A stretch of DNA of 64,000 nucleotides from contig JBLIGQ010000008.1 in assembly GCA_047636995.1 (NCBI GenBank), positions 23,660 through 87,659 on the forward strand, written 5' to 3'. Below, in pieces: positions 25,534 through 34,677 of this stretch. Below the pieces are notes generated by a model. It was not told the DNA's origin. It saw only the letters and a program-made list of their open reading frames with translations, and searched no databases. The stretch is from JAQWQB01 sp047636995 (GTDB taxonomy: Bacteria; Bacteroidota; Bacteroidia; Flavobacteriales_D; Sanyastnellaceae). The position numbers were made by a program, and so were the translations under genes. The number at the start of each line of letters is the position of its first letter. Position 1 is the first letter of the stretch.

Positions 25534-28329
25534 ATGCTAAGATTATTCTTGACATCATTACTGTGTTTGACTGTTGGCGCGGCTTTTTCTCAAATAACAC
25601 TGAGAGGGAAGGTGCGTGATGCAGTAACCGGGGAGCCTGTTTTCAGCGCAAACGTGATAGTAAAAGGGAGTACAAGCGGAATTACTACTGATTTCGATGG
25701 GGAATTTAAGCTTCAAGTTGATTCACTTCCCGTGACCCTTCAGATTAGTTTTATTGGTTATAAGTTAAAAGAAGTTTATGCAGGTGACGCTGCTAACCGA
25801 ATCGATGTCAAGCTTTCTTCTAGTCAGATTATGATAGGCGAAGCTGAGGTTGTTGGTGAACGGATTTCTGAGAGGCAAAAGCAAGCTCCTTTGACGGTTG
25901 AAACCATGGATGCTTTAGCCATCAAAGAGGCTCCTAGTGGAAGTTTTTACGAGGGCTTAGGAAACCTAAAAGGTGTAGATATGACCTCTGCCAGTTTGGG
26001 GTTCAAAATCATCAATACGCGCGGATTTAATAGCACTTCACCTGTTCGGTCACTTCAATTAATTGATGGAGTGGATAATCAATCGCCGGGATTGAATTTT
26101 TCCCTAGGTAACTTTTTAGGTGCAAGTGATTTGGATGTAAAAAGTGTAGATATTATTGCTGGTGCGAGTTCGGCTTATTACGGACCTGGTGCCTTTAACG
26201 GAGTGATCAGCATGGAGACGAAAAATCCTTTTATCTTCCCTGGTCTTTCGATGAGCATGAAGGTGGGAGAACGTTCCCTGTTCGAACATGCCTTTCGATG
26301 GGCAGAAACTGTTCCGAATAGAAAAGGAGAAGACGTCTTCGCTTATAAATTGAATTTTTATTCGCTTCAAGCATATGATTGGGAAGCTGATAATTATGAC
26401 CCCGTGAATGGGAGCGAAGTTTCTGCAGACAATCCAGGCAGGTATGACGCTGTGAATATTTATGGCGATGAATACTTTCCATCAATGGATTTCTCAACTT
26501 CAGCTCCCTGGAATTATCCAGGGGTCGGAACCTTCTTTCGAACAGGTTACAAAGAGTCTGACATGGTTGATTACAATACAGAGAACTTGAAGGCTTCTGC
26601 TTCATTTCACCTCCGAACCAAACCAGAGCAGAAATTCGACTCTCCAGAATTGATTTATGCCTTCAACATTGGGAATGGCACAACAGTATACCAAGGAGAT
26701 AACCGATTTAGTTTGAGAGACATTGTCTTTTTTCAAAACAAGATTGAATACAAAAAGACGAACAAGTTTTTCATTCGGGCATATATGACTAAGGAAGATG
26801 CAGGGAATTCATACGATCCGTATGCTACATCATTGCGCATGTTGGAAGAAACACGATCGCAGAATGATTGGTCTCAAGTGTATGTGAAATATTGGAACGA
26901 TTCCATTTCAGACTTAACAGAACTCTATGGTTTCCCAGAACTCGAATTTGGTCCTGACGGTGCCACGTTTGATTTTGATTCTTTGGATTCTTGGATGAAT
27001 TTTTACAATGATTCTCTTTCATTCTGGCACAACCAAGTTGCCAATTGGTCTAACAACGGCAATGCAGGGATCGCTCAAGTTGATGAGATTGGAAGACTGG
27101 AGCCTGGTTCTCCTGAGTTTCAAGCGCTTTTTAATAGTTATGTTGGTGCGAAAAACAATGAGACAGAAGGAGGAACACGCTTTTTTGATCGGTCAGCTTT
27201 GTACCATGCACACGGTGAATACATTTTTGAACCAACCTTCATTGATCAAATTCGAGTGGGAGCCAATGTGCGTCTTTACCGGCCAGACTCTGATGGGACC
27301 ATCTTCAGTGACACTGCCGGAACACGTATCTCGAATTCTGAATGGGGAAGCTATATTGGGGTTGAGGAGAAACTCAATGCAGACAGGGTGATTCTGAGCG
27401 CAACACTCAGAGTAGATAAGAATAAAAACTTTGATGCCATTCTATCACCAGCCTTTTCTGCCGTGGTTAAACCTGGAGAAAATGATTATTTGCGCTTCAG
27501 CTTTTCAAGCGCCGTGCGTAATCCAACTTTAGCAGATCAATACTTATCTCTTGACGTTGGTCCTGCCATTTTAAGTGGAAACCTCCAAGGTGTAGATAGC
27601 CTCATTACCTTAGAGAGTTTCAGTGATTACCGCAACACATTGGATACCGATACACTCAAGTTTTTCAATATTGATGGCATCAGGCCTGAGCAAGTGCAAA
27701 CCATTGAGTTTGGATACCGCACAACCCTTTGGAATAGATTGTATGTAGATGCGGGATACTATTTCAGTCAATACACGAACTTTATCGGATTTAATATTGG
27801 TATTGATGCAGAGTTTGGAGCCAATGATTTACCTACAGATCTTCAGGTCTATAGGTATTCAGCAAATTCAATCAATAAAGTTCGAACCCAAGGATTCAGT
27901 ATCGGGATGAACTATTTCTTGAATGAGAAGATTTCGCTCTCTGGAAATTATTCATGGAACAAATTAGTGCAAGCAGATGAAGATGATCCCATTATTCCTG
28001 CTTTCAATACACCAGAGCATAAATACAATCTTGGAATTACTGCTAGAGATATGAGGTCAAGGTGGGGCGAAAAAAACACGTGGGGATTTGGAATCAACTA
28101 CAAGTGGATTCAAGGGTTTTTATTTGAAGGGTCTCCTCAATTTACAGGAAACGTACCTTCTTACGACTTACTTGACGCACAAGTGAATTACATTGTAACA
28201 TCAATTAATACAACGTTCAAGATTGGAGCTTCCAACCTTATGAATAACATGCAGTTTCAAACCTATGGCGGACCAAGAATTGGCAGACTTGCCTACTTCT
28301 CTATCCTCTATGAATTAAAAACGAATTAA
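25534..28329 (+). CDS. TonB-dependent outer-membrane receptor, 931 aa
   Basis: A signal peptide (MLRLFLTSLLCLTVGAAFSQ) precedes a carboxypeptidase-regulatory-like domain (about 20-105: LRGKVRDAVTGEPVFSANV ... DGEFKL). A TonB plug (KIINTRGFNSTSPVR, LIDGVDNQSPGL, IIAGASSAYYGPGAFNGVI) and a 22-strand-type barrel ending IGRLAYFSILYELKTN follow. Such receptors import large or scarce nutrients using energy from TonB; this one is not of the SusC type with a SusD partner. The start was set to the ATG at 25534, since the longer frame uses a GTG that precedes the hydrophobic signal. The next gene, 27 bases on, encodes a T9SS protein that is a probable functional partner. Confidence 0.9.
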   Translation: MLRLFLTSLLCLTVGAAFSQITLRGKVRDAVTGEPVFSANVIVKGSTSGITTDFDGEFKLQVDSLPVTLQISFIGYKLKEVYAGDAANRIDVKLSSSQIMIGEAEVVGERISERQKQAPLTVETMDALAIKEAPSGSFYEGLGNLKGVDMTSASLGFKIINTRGFNSTSPVRSLQLIDGVDNQSPGLNFSLGNFLGASDLDVKSVDIIAGASSAYYGPGAFNGVISMETKNPFIFPGLSMSMKVGERSLFEHAFRWAETVPNRKGEDVFAYKLNFYSLQAYDWEADNYDPVNGSEVSADNPGRYDAVNIYGDEYFPSMDFSTSAPWNYPGVGTFFRTGYKESDMVDYNTENLKASASFHLRTKPEQKFDSPELIYAFNIGNGTTVYQGDNRFSLRDIVFFQNKIEYKKTNKFFIRAYMTKEDAGNSYDPYATSLRMLEETRSQNDWSQVYVKYWNDSISDLTELYGFPELEFGPDGATFDFDSLDSWMNFYNDSLSFWHNQVANWSNNGNAGIAQVDEIGRLEPGSPEFQALFNSYVGAKNNETEGGTRFFDRSALYHAHGEYIFEPTFIDQIRVGANVRLYRPDSDGTIFSDTAGTRISNSEWGSYIGVEEKLNADRVILSATLRVDKNKNFDAILSPAFSAVVKPGENDYLRFSFSSAVRNPTLADQYLSLDVGPAILSGNLQGVDSLITLESFSDYRNTLDTDTLKFFNIDGIRPEQVQTIEFGYRTTLWNRLYVDAGYYFSQYTNFIGFNIGIDAEFGANDLPTDLQVYRYSANSINKVRTQGFSIGMNYFLNEKISLSGNYSWNKLVQADEDDPIIPAFNTPEHKYNLGITARDMRSRWGEKNTWGFGINYKWIQGFLFEGSPQFTGNVPSYDLLDAQVNYIVTSINTTFKIGASNLMNNMQFQTYGGPRIGRLAYFSILYELKTN

Positions 28330-28356
28330 TAAATAGTTAAATAAATAAGTCAACCT

Positions 28357-30342
28357 ATGAAGAAGATATTTACTCTAACGATGATAATGCTCTTCGCAGC
28401 AATGTCCCAGGTTTCGGCCCAGCGATACCTCGAAGAAGTTTTTGATGACGTAACCGTAACAACAGAAGTTGAATACGGTGTAAACGCTACAGTTTTAGCT
28501 TACGCATTGTTTGGTGAAGCTATTCCTGAAAACCTCATTCTGGATGTTTATGAACCAGAAGGAGATACGGAGACTGTTCGTCCGCTTATTCTTTTCTTTC
28601 ACACTGGAAACTTCCTTCCTCATCCAGAGAATGGTGGTACAAGTGGTTTGAGAACAGACTCAGCAGCAGTTGAGCTTTGTTCACGCTTTGCCCGTATGGG
28701 ATATGTAGTGGCAAGTTGTGACTACCGTCTAGGATGGAATCCAATTGCTGAAACACAAGAACAGCGTGTAAACACCTTGATTAACGCTGCTTACCGTGGT
28801 GTTCAAGATGCTAGAACAGCTGCACGTTTCTTCCGTAAAGATGCAATCGATGAAACGAACCAATTTGGTATAGATGAATCACGTATTGTTGTTTGGGGAC
28901 AAGGAACAGGAGGATACATCTCTATGGCTTCTGCAACGCTAGATGAGTATAGCGATATTCTTTTGCCAAAATTCACATTGGAGAATCTAATGCCAATGAT
29001 TATTGAGCAGGTGAATGGAGACATCTATGGAACATCTTTCGGTATTAATCCAATGGATCAAGATACACTTTGTTATGTGAATCACCCTGGGTACAGTTCA
29101 GATTTTCAGGCGTGTGTAAACCTTGGTGGTGCTATTGGAGATATCTCTTGGTTAGATGAGAGTGATATCCCAATGGTGTCTTTCCACGTTCCTTCAGATC
29201 CTTTTGCGCCTTACACAGAAGGAACGGTAATTGTTCCCGTTGTGAACCTTCCTGTTGTAGAAGTGCAAGGAAGTTACATCGTTCAACAATTGTGTTCAAC
29301 AATTGGTATTAATGATGTTTGGGCTACCAGCAATTTGTCTGACGTTTGGTCTGATGCTGCAGATATTAACAACGATGGCTATGATGGACTTTTTCCTTTA
29401 GTTCGTCCTGCTGACATGCCAGCTGATTCAGCTCCATATGAGTGGTGGGATCCTGAAACCAACCCTAACAGCGCGAACGGATTCGCAACCAATCCTGATG
29501 CTTCTGCTGAGAAAGGACGTGCTTACATTGATTCTATCCAAGGATACGCTGCTACTCGTCTAGCTTGTGCATTGGCTCTTCCTGAGAACCCTTGTGCTGG
29601 TGGTGGTCCAGTAAACGATCTCTGTGATAACTCTGTTGATGTTAACGGATTGTTCGGTGGTGCTGTGAATGAAACATCTATGTCTGAGACTTATTCTAAC
29701 GTAGATGCATCTGCTGAAGATGATCTTGACATCGGTTTTGATTGTTTTGATGACAACAATGGCGAAGCTCCAAGCATCGAGAACACAGTTTGGTTCAACT
29801 TTACAGGTGATGGGCAACTCTATAACATAAGCACAAGTGACTGTGATGGTACTGCTGTTTTTCTTGAAGGAGATACGCAGATGGCTATTTATTCAGGAGC
29901 GTGCAATGACCTAGGTCCTGAAGATTGCAACGAAGACATCGATTTCGAAAATGGCGATTATTACGCTGGGTTTGATTTCCAAACAGAAGAAGGTGTTGAG
30001 TACTTCATCATGGTAGATGGGTATGACTATACTGCTTTTGATGATGTTCCCGCAACAGGTGACTTCTGTCTTGAAGTAACGCAAACAATTGTGAACGTAG
30101 ACGAAATCAATTTGGTAGGACTGAAAATGTTCCCAAATCCTGGTTCATCTGCTGTAACTGTTTCTGCTAACGCTCAAATAGAGTCAATTGAAGTTTACAG
30201 CATTCAAGGAAGTCTTGTGACTTCTTTCGCGCCACAACAGTCTCAAATTGACTTGAATGTTGCAGCGTGGGAATCAGGTGTATACTTGATTCAAGTAACT
30301 GTAAACGGTGTTACTGCTACTGAAAGATTCATCAAGCAATAA
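28357..30342 (+). CDS. T9SS-secreted alpha/beta-hydrolase-like protein, probably a pseudoenzyme
   Basis: A 661-residue protein with a signal peptide (MKKIFTLTMIMLFAAMSQVSAQ), an alpha/beta-hydrolase-like region (about 40-400: LILDVYEP, PLILFFHTGNF, YVVASCDYRLGW, GVQDARTAARFF), a beta-sandwich of the CUB/pre-peptidase kind and a T9SS type A tail (MFPNPGSSAVTV ... IEVYSIQGSLV ... GVYLIQVTV). The nucleophile elbow reads GQGTG (181-185): Gly stands where the catalytic Ser of GxSxG esterases should be. Codon use is strongly biased to a few codons (CGT, GTA, AAC, GCT, TAC) unlike most neighbours, suggesting high expression. It lies 27 bases after the TonB receptor and ends in a terminator. Confidence 0.8.
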   Translation: MKKIFTLTMIMLFAAMSQVSAQRYLEEVFDDVTVTTEVEYGVNATVLAYALFGEAIPENLILDVYEPEGDTETVRPLILFFHTGNFLPHPENGGTSGLRTDSAAVELCSRFARMGYVVASCDYRLGWNPIAETQEQRVNTLINAAYRGVQDARTAARFFRKDAIDETNQFGIDESRIVVWGQGTGGYISMASATLDEYSDILLPKFTLENLMPMIIEQVNGDIYGTSFGINPMDQDTLCYVNHPGYSSDFQACVNLGGAIGDISWLDESDIPMVSFHVPSDPFAPYTEGTVIVPVVNLPVVEVQGSYIVQQLCSTIGINDVWATSNLSDVWSDAADINNDGYDGLFPLVRPADMPADSAPYEWWDPETNPNSANGFATNPDASAEKGRAYIDSIQGYAATRLACALALPENPCAGGGPVNDLCDNSVDVNGLFGGAVNETSMSETYSNVDASAEDDLDIGFDCFDDNNGEAPSIENTVWFNFTGDGQLYNISTSDCDGTAVFLEGDTQMAIYSGACNDLGPEDCNEDIDFENGDYYAGFDFQTEEGVEYFIMVDGYDYTAFDDVPATGDFCLEVTQTIVNVDEINLVGLKMFPNPGSSAVTVSANAQIESIEVYSIQGSLVTSFAPQQSQIDLNVAAWESGVYLIQVTVNGVTATERFIKQ

Positions 30343-30361
30343 GCTTAGATCTAATAATTTT

Positions 30362-30397
30362 AAAAGGGCTGCTCTAATGAGTAGCCCTTTTTTTTTT
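30362..30397 (+). terminator. Intrinsic terminator after the T9SS hydrolase-like gene
   Basis: The stem GGGCTGCTC pairs with GAGTAGCCC (one G-T pair) around a TAAT loop, preceded by A-rich and followed by more than ten T residues. It ends the TonB-receptor/T9SS transcription unit. Confidence 0.9.
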
Positions 30398-30443
30398 GAC
30401 AAAATATTTTATTTTGTCTCCTTCAGTAATACCTTTAAAGCGC

Positions 30444-30821
30444 ATGAATAGACTGATGGTATACAGGAGTATTCGCATGGCAATTGCCTTCGTTTGGCTG
30501 ATGAATGGATTGTGGTGTAAGTTGCTAGAACAAGTTCCCAGACATGCGCAAATTGTAGATTCAATTCTGGGTTATGATCCAAGTTTAATGACCAAAGTCA
30601 TTGGAGGGTTGGAGTTAGTGATGGTCCTATGGATTCTTAGTGCGAAGTACGTTAAGCTAAATGCCTGGTTCCAAGTGATTATTATTGTCATGATGAATGT
30701 GTTGGAGTTTGCAATGGTTTCTGAACTTTTGCTCTGGGGAAAGTGGAACTTGTTGTTCGCCATTCTCTTTGCTTCAATTATCTTGAGTAATGAATATTTT
30801 CTTCGTCCTGCTCAAACATGA
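30444..30821 (+). CDS. DoxX-like membrane protein
   Basis: A 125-residue protein with four predicted membrane helices (RMAIAFVWLMNGLWCKL, VIGGLELVMVLWILSAKYV, AWFQVIIIVMMNVLEFAMV, LLFAILFASIILSNEYF). The layout and the WLMNGLWCKL and GxxELVM patterns fit DoxX-like/DoxX_3 proteins. No catalytic role can be assigned. The start was set to the ATG at 30444: the longer frame begins at a TTG inside the preceding terminator. It is the first of four genes with overlapping ends (DoxX-like, DUF2071, methyltransferase, membrane protein). Confidence 0.78.
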   Translation: MNRLMVYRSIRMAIAFVWLMNGLWCKLLEQVPRHAQIVDSILGYDPSLMTKVIGGLELVMVLWILSAKYVKLNAWFQVIIIVMMNVLEFAMVSELLLWGKWNLLFAILFASIILSNEYFLRPAQT

Positions 30822-31528
30822 ATAGACTAAAATCACATCCCTTTGGTGTTGAGGCTTTTTTTGAAACCTCTATCGTGTTAACCTATGCCTTTCCCAAAGA
30901 ACAATTAGAAAGGCTAATTCCAGATGCACTTGAGCTAGATACAATAGATGATCAGTATGCTTTTGTAGCCGTGGCCTTTGTGAAAACCAAAAACCTTAGG
31001 CCAACAGGCTTTCCTCTATTTTTGGGCCGAGATTCTATGCTTATCGGGTTTCGAGTTTTCACGAACTATAGAAGCAATACAGGGCGAAAGTACAGAGGGC
31101 TGTATATCTTGAAGTCACTCACTGACACCTCTTCAATGTCCATCTTGGGCAATGCAATGACCCACTACAATTACAAGAAAACACCCATTCAGTATGCATT
31201 TAGCGCCAAGACACATGAAGTGCAATCTAAAGAGGTCCAATTTAAGGTTGCGCAGCACAAGGAAGTCATCTTGCCAGATGGTTCTGTTTTTAAGACATGG
31301 AAGGAAGCACGGAAATTTGCAGGGCCGATGCCTTTTACTTTTGGAGTTGAAGGACGTGAAATTGTGATTATTGAGGGGAAAAGAACGAATTGGAATCCAA
31401 ATCCTATACAGGTTGTAGATGAGGCAATTCCGTATATCAATGAGCTGGGAGATGGGACGTTGGTAAGTGCTTTTATGGTTGAGAACATCCCTTATCAATG
31501 GGGAAAAGGAATGATCGAAAGATGGTAA
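30818..31528 (+). CDS. DUF2071 (YqjF-like) protein
   Basis: A 236-residue soluble protein with the DUF2071 pattern: VLTYAFPKEQLERLIPDAL near the start, FVAVAFVKTKNLRP, GLYILKSLTDT and a C-terminal NPNPIQV. DUF2071/YqjF proteins share a fold with acetoacetate decarboxylase and are mostly uncharacterised. It is coupled to the DoxX-like gene by an ATGA overlap and to the methyltransferase gene by a 7-base overlap. Confidence 0.8.
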   Translation: MNRLKSHPFGVEAFFETSIVLTYAFPKEQLERLIPDALELDTIDDQYAFVAVAFVKTKNLRPTGFPLFLGRDSMLIGFRVFTNYRSNTGRKYRGLYILKSLTDTSSMSILGNAMTHYNYKKTPIQYAFSAKTHEVQSKEVQFKVAQHKEVILPDGSVFKTWKEARKFAGPMPFTFGVEGREIVIIEGKRTNWNPNPIQVVDEAIPYINELGDGTLVSAFMVENIPYQWGKGMIERW

Positions 31529-32274
31529 GCAAGAGAGGGAAGTTCGAAGGAGCGCTCAATGTGGTTCAATTCAATTGGCCCTTTTTCGTTTTTGCAATTG
31601 GTTTCGCCTTCGTCTGGTTGGTTTTTGTACTCCTACTGCGATGGCCAATTCTAGTTTGCTTTTTTGGGTTGGCCGTTGTGTTGTATGGTGTTTTTGCTTC
31701 GCTCATTGCCTCTTACTGGGTGTATGACCTCTCAGGGCTTTATCGCTTTAAATGGGTGTCCTTGAGTGAGACGCCAAAATCTATTCTAACTTTAAATGCA
31801 GGTTTTGATGAAACCAGTGCGCTGCTCAAAACACATTTCCCGTCAGCTGAATTTGTTATAGGAGACATCTACAATGAGGAAATTAACCCAGAGCCATCCA
31901 TACGCCGAGCGCAGAAACGGTATCCGAAATCAAAGGAAACCATTCATTTAGAGATGCCATTGCTCCCTTTTCAAAAGCATAAATTTGACACTGTTTTCGC
32001 TATCCTTGTACTCCATGAAATTCGAACGTCTGAGCAGCGCGTTGTTGCATTAAAGGAAATGAAGAGAGTGCTCCATCCAAAGGGTGCAATTGTGGTGACA
32101 GAGCATTTAAGGGATTTCCCAAACTTCATGGCCTATACTTTTGGGGTGTTGCATTTCTATTCTAGAAAGACGTGGCTAGGTGATTTTGAAGCGGCAGAAT
32201 TGACCGTGAAACAAGAAATTAGAATTACGCCGTTCGTGCGCTCATTTATTCTTACAAATGGAAGTTCATCTTAA
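31522..32274 (+). CDS. Membrane-anchored SAM methyltransferase-like protein
   Basis: A 250-residue protein with two N-terminal membrane helices (FFVFAIGFAFVWLVFVLLL and ILVCFFGLAVVLYGVFASLIA), followed by a class I methyltransferase domain. The SAM-binding motif I is divergent (ILTLNAGFDETSALL in place of DxGxGxG). The later motifs FDTVFAILVLHEI and LKEMKRVLHPKGAIVVTEH are clear. The start was set at the ATG at 31522, giving an ATGGTAA overlap with the DUF2071 stop; an in-frame ATG at 31498 is possible. The substrate may be membrane-associated; that is inference. Confidence 0.75.
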   Translation: MVSKRGKFEGALNVVQFNWPFFVFAIGFAFVWLVFVLLLRWPILVCFFGLAVVLYGVFASLIASYWVYDLSGLYRFKWVSLSETPKSILTLNAGFDETSALLKTHFPSAEFVIGDIYNEEINPEPSIRRAQKRYPKSKETIHLEMPLLPFQKHKFDTVFAILVLHEIRTSEQRVVALKEMKRVLHPKGAIVVTEHLRDFPNFMAYTFGVLHFYSRKTWLGDFEAAELTVKQEIRITPFVRSFILTNGSSS

Positions 32275-32653
32275 AATTGTTGGAGTGTTACTGATTGCAT
32301 TGAGTTTATTCCATGCTTTTTTCCCAAAGCATTTTGATTGGAAGACACAATTCAAAGACGTGCATTTGATCAACCGTCAGATGATGTACATCCACACGTT
32401 GTTCTTAGCGATTGGACTTCTTCTGATGGGAGTATTTTCATGTTTCTATGCAGATCAAATTATTTCGAACGACTTGGGCCGAGTTGTCTGTGCTGGATTG
32501 GCGCTATTTTGGTTCGCCAGACTCCTAGTTCAGTTTTTCGGATATTCTAAAACCCTTTGGAAAGGGAAGAAGTTTGAAATGAGCATGCACTTCTTATTTA
32601 GCGGTGTATGGACTTATTTTACCGTTGTGTATGGTTATGCCGCATGGGGGTGA
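32258..32653 (+). CDS. Small four-helix membrane protein, 131 aa
   Basis: Hydrophobic segments VGVLLIALSLFHAFF, MYIHTLFLAIGLLLMGVFSCF, VVCAGLALFWFARLLVQFF and MHFLFSGVWTYFTVVYGYAAW give about four membrane helices. I do not recognise the family. It overlaps the methyltransferase gene by 17 bases and ends the four-gene operon. His and Trp residues lie near the helix ends (HAFFPKHFDW, YIHTLF), but no cofactor motif can be named. Confidence 0.65.
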   Translation: MEVHLKIVGVLLIALSLFHAFFPKHFDWKTQFKDVHLINRQMMYIHTLFLAIGLLLMGVFSCFYADQIISNDLGRVVCAGLALFWFARLLVQFFGYSKTLWKGKKFEMSMHFLFSGVWTYFTVVYGYAAWG

Positions 32654-32713
32654 GTTTAACTTAGTGCGGCACATTGAGTTTTACTATCTTTATTGCTTAA
32701 ACCCAATCGTATT

Positions 32714-34159
32714 ATGAGGTCTGTTCTACTTATTTTTCTTTTGCTCCCGTCGTTTTTAGTGGCCCAAACTATCGCTTGGGAAGATCCCATACCTGTGGCT
32801 TCAGAAGAATGGGATAACAATAGACCCCGGTTGACGCTTAATGCGGAAGGTCTTCCGGTGGTGATGTGGGGGAACAATGTTGCGGGAGAAGTACACGTAG
32901 CTCTTGGAGATGGGGATTCATTCTCTGATCCTTTGTCAGGGATGATGGGTGAGTATGCTTGTTTTACGGCAGACTGGGCTGGGCCAGAGCTTTCTGGAAG
33001 TGGGAACAACATGCTCATCGCATTCAAAGCGACCCCTGAAAATACAGAGGGTATATATTTATTAAGCTCTGAAGATGGAGGTTCCACCTGGGGACAACCC
33101 GTTTTGATTTCAATGGACGAAGAGGTAGATCAAACAAGGTTGCCTGATGTAGCCATTGATGACAGTGGGGAAATTCACTTGACATTTATGACCTTCGAAG
33201 GGAATTACATTGATCCCGCCTATGCTTACAAAACATCTGAGGATGGGGAGAATTGGTCTGTTGTTCAGAATATAAGCACAAGTTTGATAGAAGGAGAGGC
33301 ATGCGACTGTTGCACCGCTGACATCATTTCAAGCGGAGAGACCGTAGTGCAGCTTTGGCGAAATAACATAGACAATATTCGTGAGATTTATGCGGTGATA
33401 AGCACTGACGGCGGAGCGAATTTTGATCAAATCTTAGAAATTGATCATTCAGATACCTATTCAAATGTGTGCTTTTCTTCTGGGCCAAATGGAGTGATTG
33501 AAGGCGACAACCTTATTTCAGTTTTTCGTAAAAATGTTGGCACAGATCGAAGAATTGGTCTTGTAGTAACAGATTTACTAACAGGCGAAAATAGCCTTGA
33601 AGAGACCGTCGGCGGATTGGGCCAAGGCAATGTGAACTACAACAATGCGAAAATAGCTCAAGATGGAGCCTTCACTGCTATCGTCTATGAAGAAGGGATG
33701 GGCAACGGAAGTGAAATCATCTGTTCCGTCTCAAACGGAAATTATGAAAACTTGATTTCTTTTAAAGATACTGTGAATGTGAGCCTAACGGGGAGACAAA
33801 CGAATCCTGATGTAGCCTTAAACGGAGATCAAGTGCATGTTGTTTGGCAAGACGCCGATACTGATCAAGTTTGGTATCGAAAGGGGTCCATTCAGACGAG
33901 CAACACCGTTTCTGAACTCGAAATCAGTTGGGGGATTTCTCCAAATCCTACTGATGGTAAAGTGTTCTTTACATCTCAGAAGCCTTTAAGCGCAACCATA
34001 GATGTATTCAATACTTATGGCTCATTGGTGTATTCTTTTGGTTTTGTGAATGAACGCCAGAAGCTTCTGGATATCGGCTTTTTAGACAATGGAGTTTACT
34101 TGATGGTGGCACACGTAAACGGTATTTATTCTACCAAGAAATTAGTTGTTTCACATTGA
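32714..34159 (+). CDS. T9SS-secreted sialidase-like propeller protein with a CDCC motif
   Basis: A 481-residue protein with a signal peptide (MRSVLLIFLLLPSFLVAQ) and BNR/Asp-box repeats (SSEDGGSTWGQP, STDGGANFDQI) of a six-bladed propeller. It carries an unusual EGEACDCCTADI segment with three clustered Cys, and ends in a T9SS type A domain (ISPNPTDGKVFF ... IDVFNTYGSLVY ... GVYLMVAHV). The catalytic Arg triad and Tyr of true sialidases are not evident. The Cys cluster could bind a metal. The start was set to the ATG at 32714; the longer frame starts at a TTG next to a TATCTTTA box (32685-32692). It precedes, on the same strand, the Cys-rich/MbnP/di-heme enzyme cluster by 64 bases. Confidence 0.8.
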   Translation: MRSVLLIFLLLPSFLVAQTIAWEDPIPVASEEWDNNRPRLTLNAEGLPVVMWGNNVAGEVHVALGDGDSFSDPLSGMMGEYACFTADWAGPELSGSGNNMLIAFKATPENTEGIYLLSSEDGGSTWGQPVLISMDEEVDQTRLPDVAIDDSGEIHLTFMTFEGNYIDPAYAYKTSEDGENWSVVQNISTSLIEGEACDCCTADIISSGETVVQLWRNNIDNIREIYAVISTDGGANFDQILEIDHSDTYSNVCFSSGPNGVIEGDNLISVFRKNVGTDRRIGLVVTDLLTGENSLEETVGGLGQGNVNYNNAKIAQDGAFTAIVYEEGMGNGSEIICSVSNGNYENLISFKDTVNVSLTGRQTNPDVALNGDQVHVVWQDADTDQVWYRKGSIQTSNTVSELEISWGISPNPTDGKVFFTSQKPLSATIDVFNTYGSLVYSFGFVNERQKLLDIGFLDNGVYLMVAHVNGIYSTKKLVVSH

Positions 34160-34185
34160 TGTCCATCCATTTGCGACCGTAATTG

Positions 34186-34201
34186 AGCTAGCTAGGTAGC
34201 T
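34186..34201 (+). repeat. Short inverted repeat before the HYC_CC_PP-like gene
   Basis: AGCTA and TAGCT flank a 6-base spacer (AGCTAGCTAGGTAGCT) 22 bases before the ATG at 34224, a position suitable for an operator. No known regulator motif is recognised. Confidence 0.25.
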
Positions 34202-34223
34202 GTAAAAGTAGTACCTTCATTTT

Positions 34224-34640
34224 ATGAAAGTTTTCAAGTCCATTTTTCTATTGCTAGTGTTTTCCGCACAAATGCTTGTGTTTACTATGGAGCGCGCATA
34301 TTGCTCTGGAAATATGGTTGAGATAGAACTAAATGGAAAGCCACGCATTTGCGCTTGTGGTCATGCCTATGTAAGTTCCGTTTCTAAGGTAGTGAGCTTG
34401 AAAGCAACACCCTGCTGCTCCTCTGAAACCATTGAAAAATCATCTGATACTATTTCAAGTTCAGATGTATCCCTTGTTTCGATAAGCCTACCAGAAAATA
34501 GGACAAGTTATAAGTACGCAGAGGTGACACCCTTCAGGGCGGAAAACGGCATTGTAACGTTTAGCAATCCGCCTCCAGTCAAACGTAAATCGAAAGCGTT
34601 TATCCTTTTCCAGAATTTTAAAAGTGCGGTAACAGTCTAG
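34224..34640 (+). CDS. Small exported Cys-rich protein, HYC_CC_PP-like
   Basis: A 138-residue protein with a signal peptide (MKVFKSIFLLLVFSAQMLVFTM). Conserved-looking small motifs follow: AYCSG, ICACGHAY, TPCCSS, and a Pro run NPPPVKRKSK near the C-terminus. This order of a YC, a CC and a PP motif after a signal peptide resembles the small Bacteroidota proteins annotated HYC_CC_PP, often found beside metal-related genes. Paired Cys and His suggest metal (possibly copper) binding. It lies 37 bases before a T9SS propeller gene and heads the MbnP/di-heme cluster. Confidence 0.7.
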   Translation: MKVFKSIFLLLVFSAQMLVFTMERAYCSGNMVEIELNGKPRICACGHAYVSSVSKVVSLKATPCCSSETIEKSSDTISSSDVSLVSISLPENRTSYKYAEVTPFRAENGIVTFSNPPPVKRKSKAFILFQNFKSAVTV

Positions 34641-34677
34641 TATTCAGTAGACAATTATTCATTTTTAAAATTATTCC

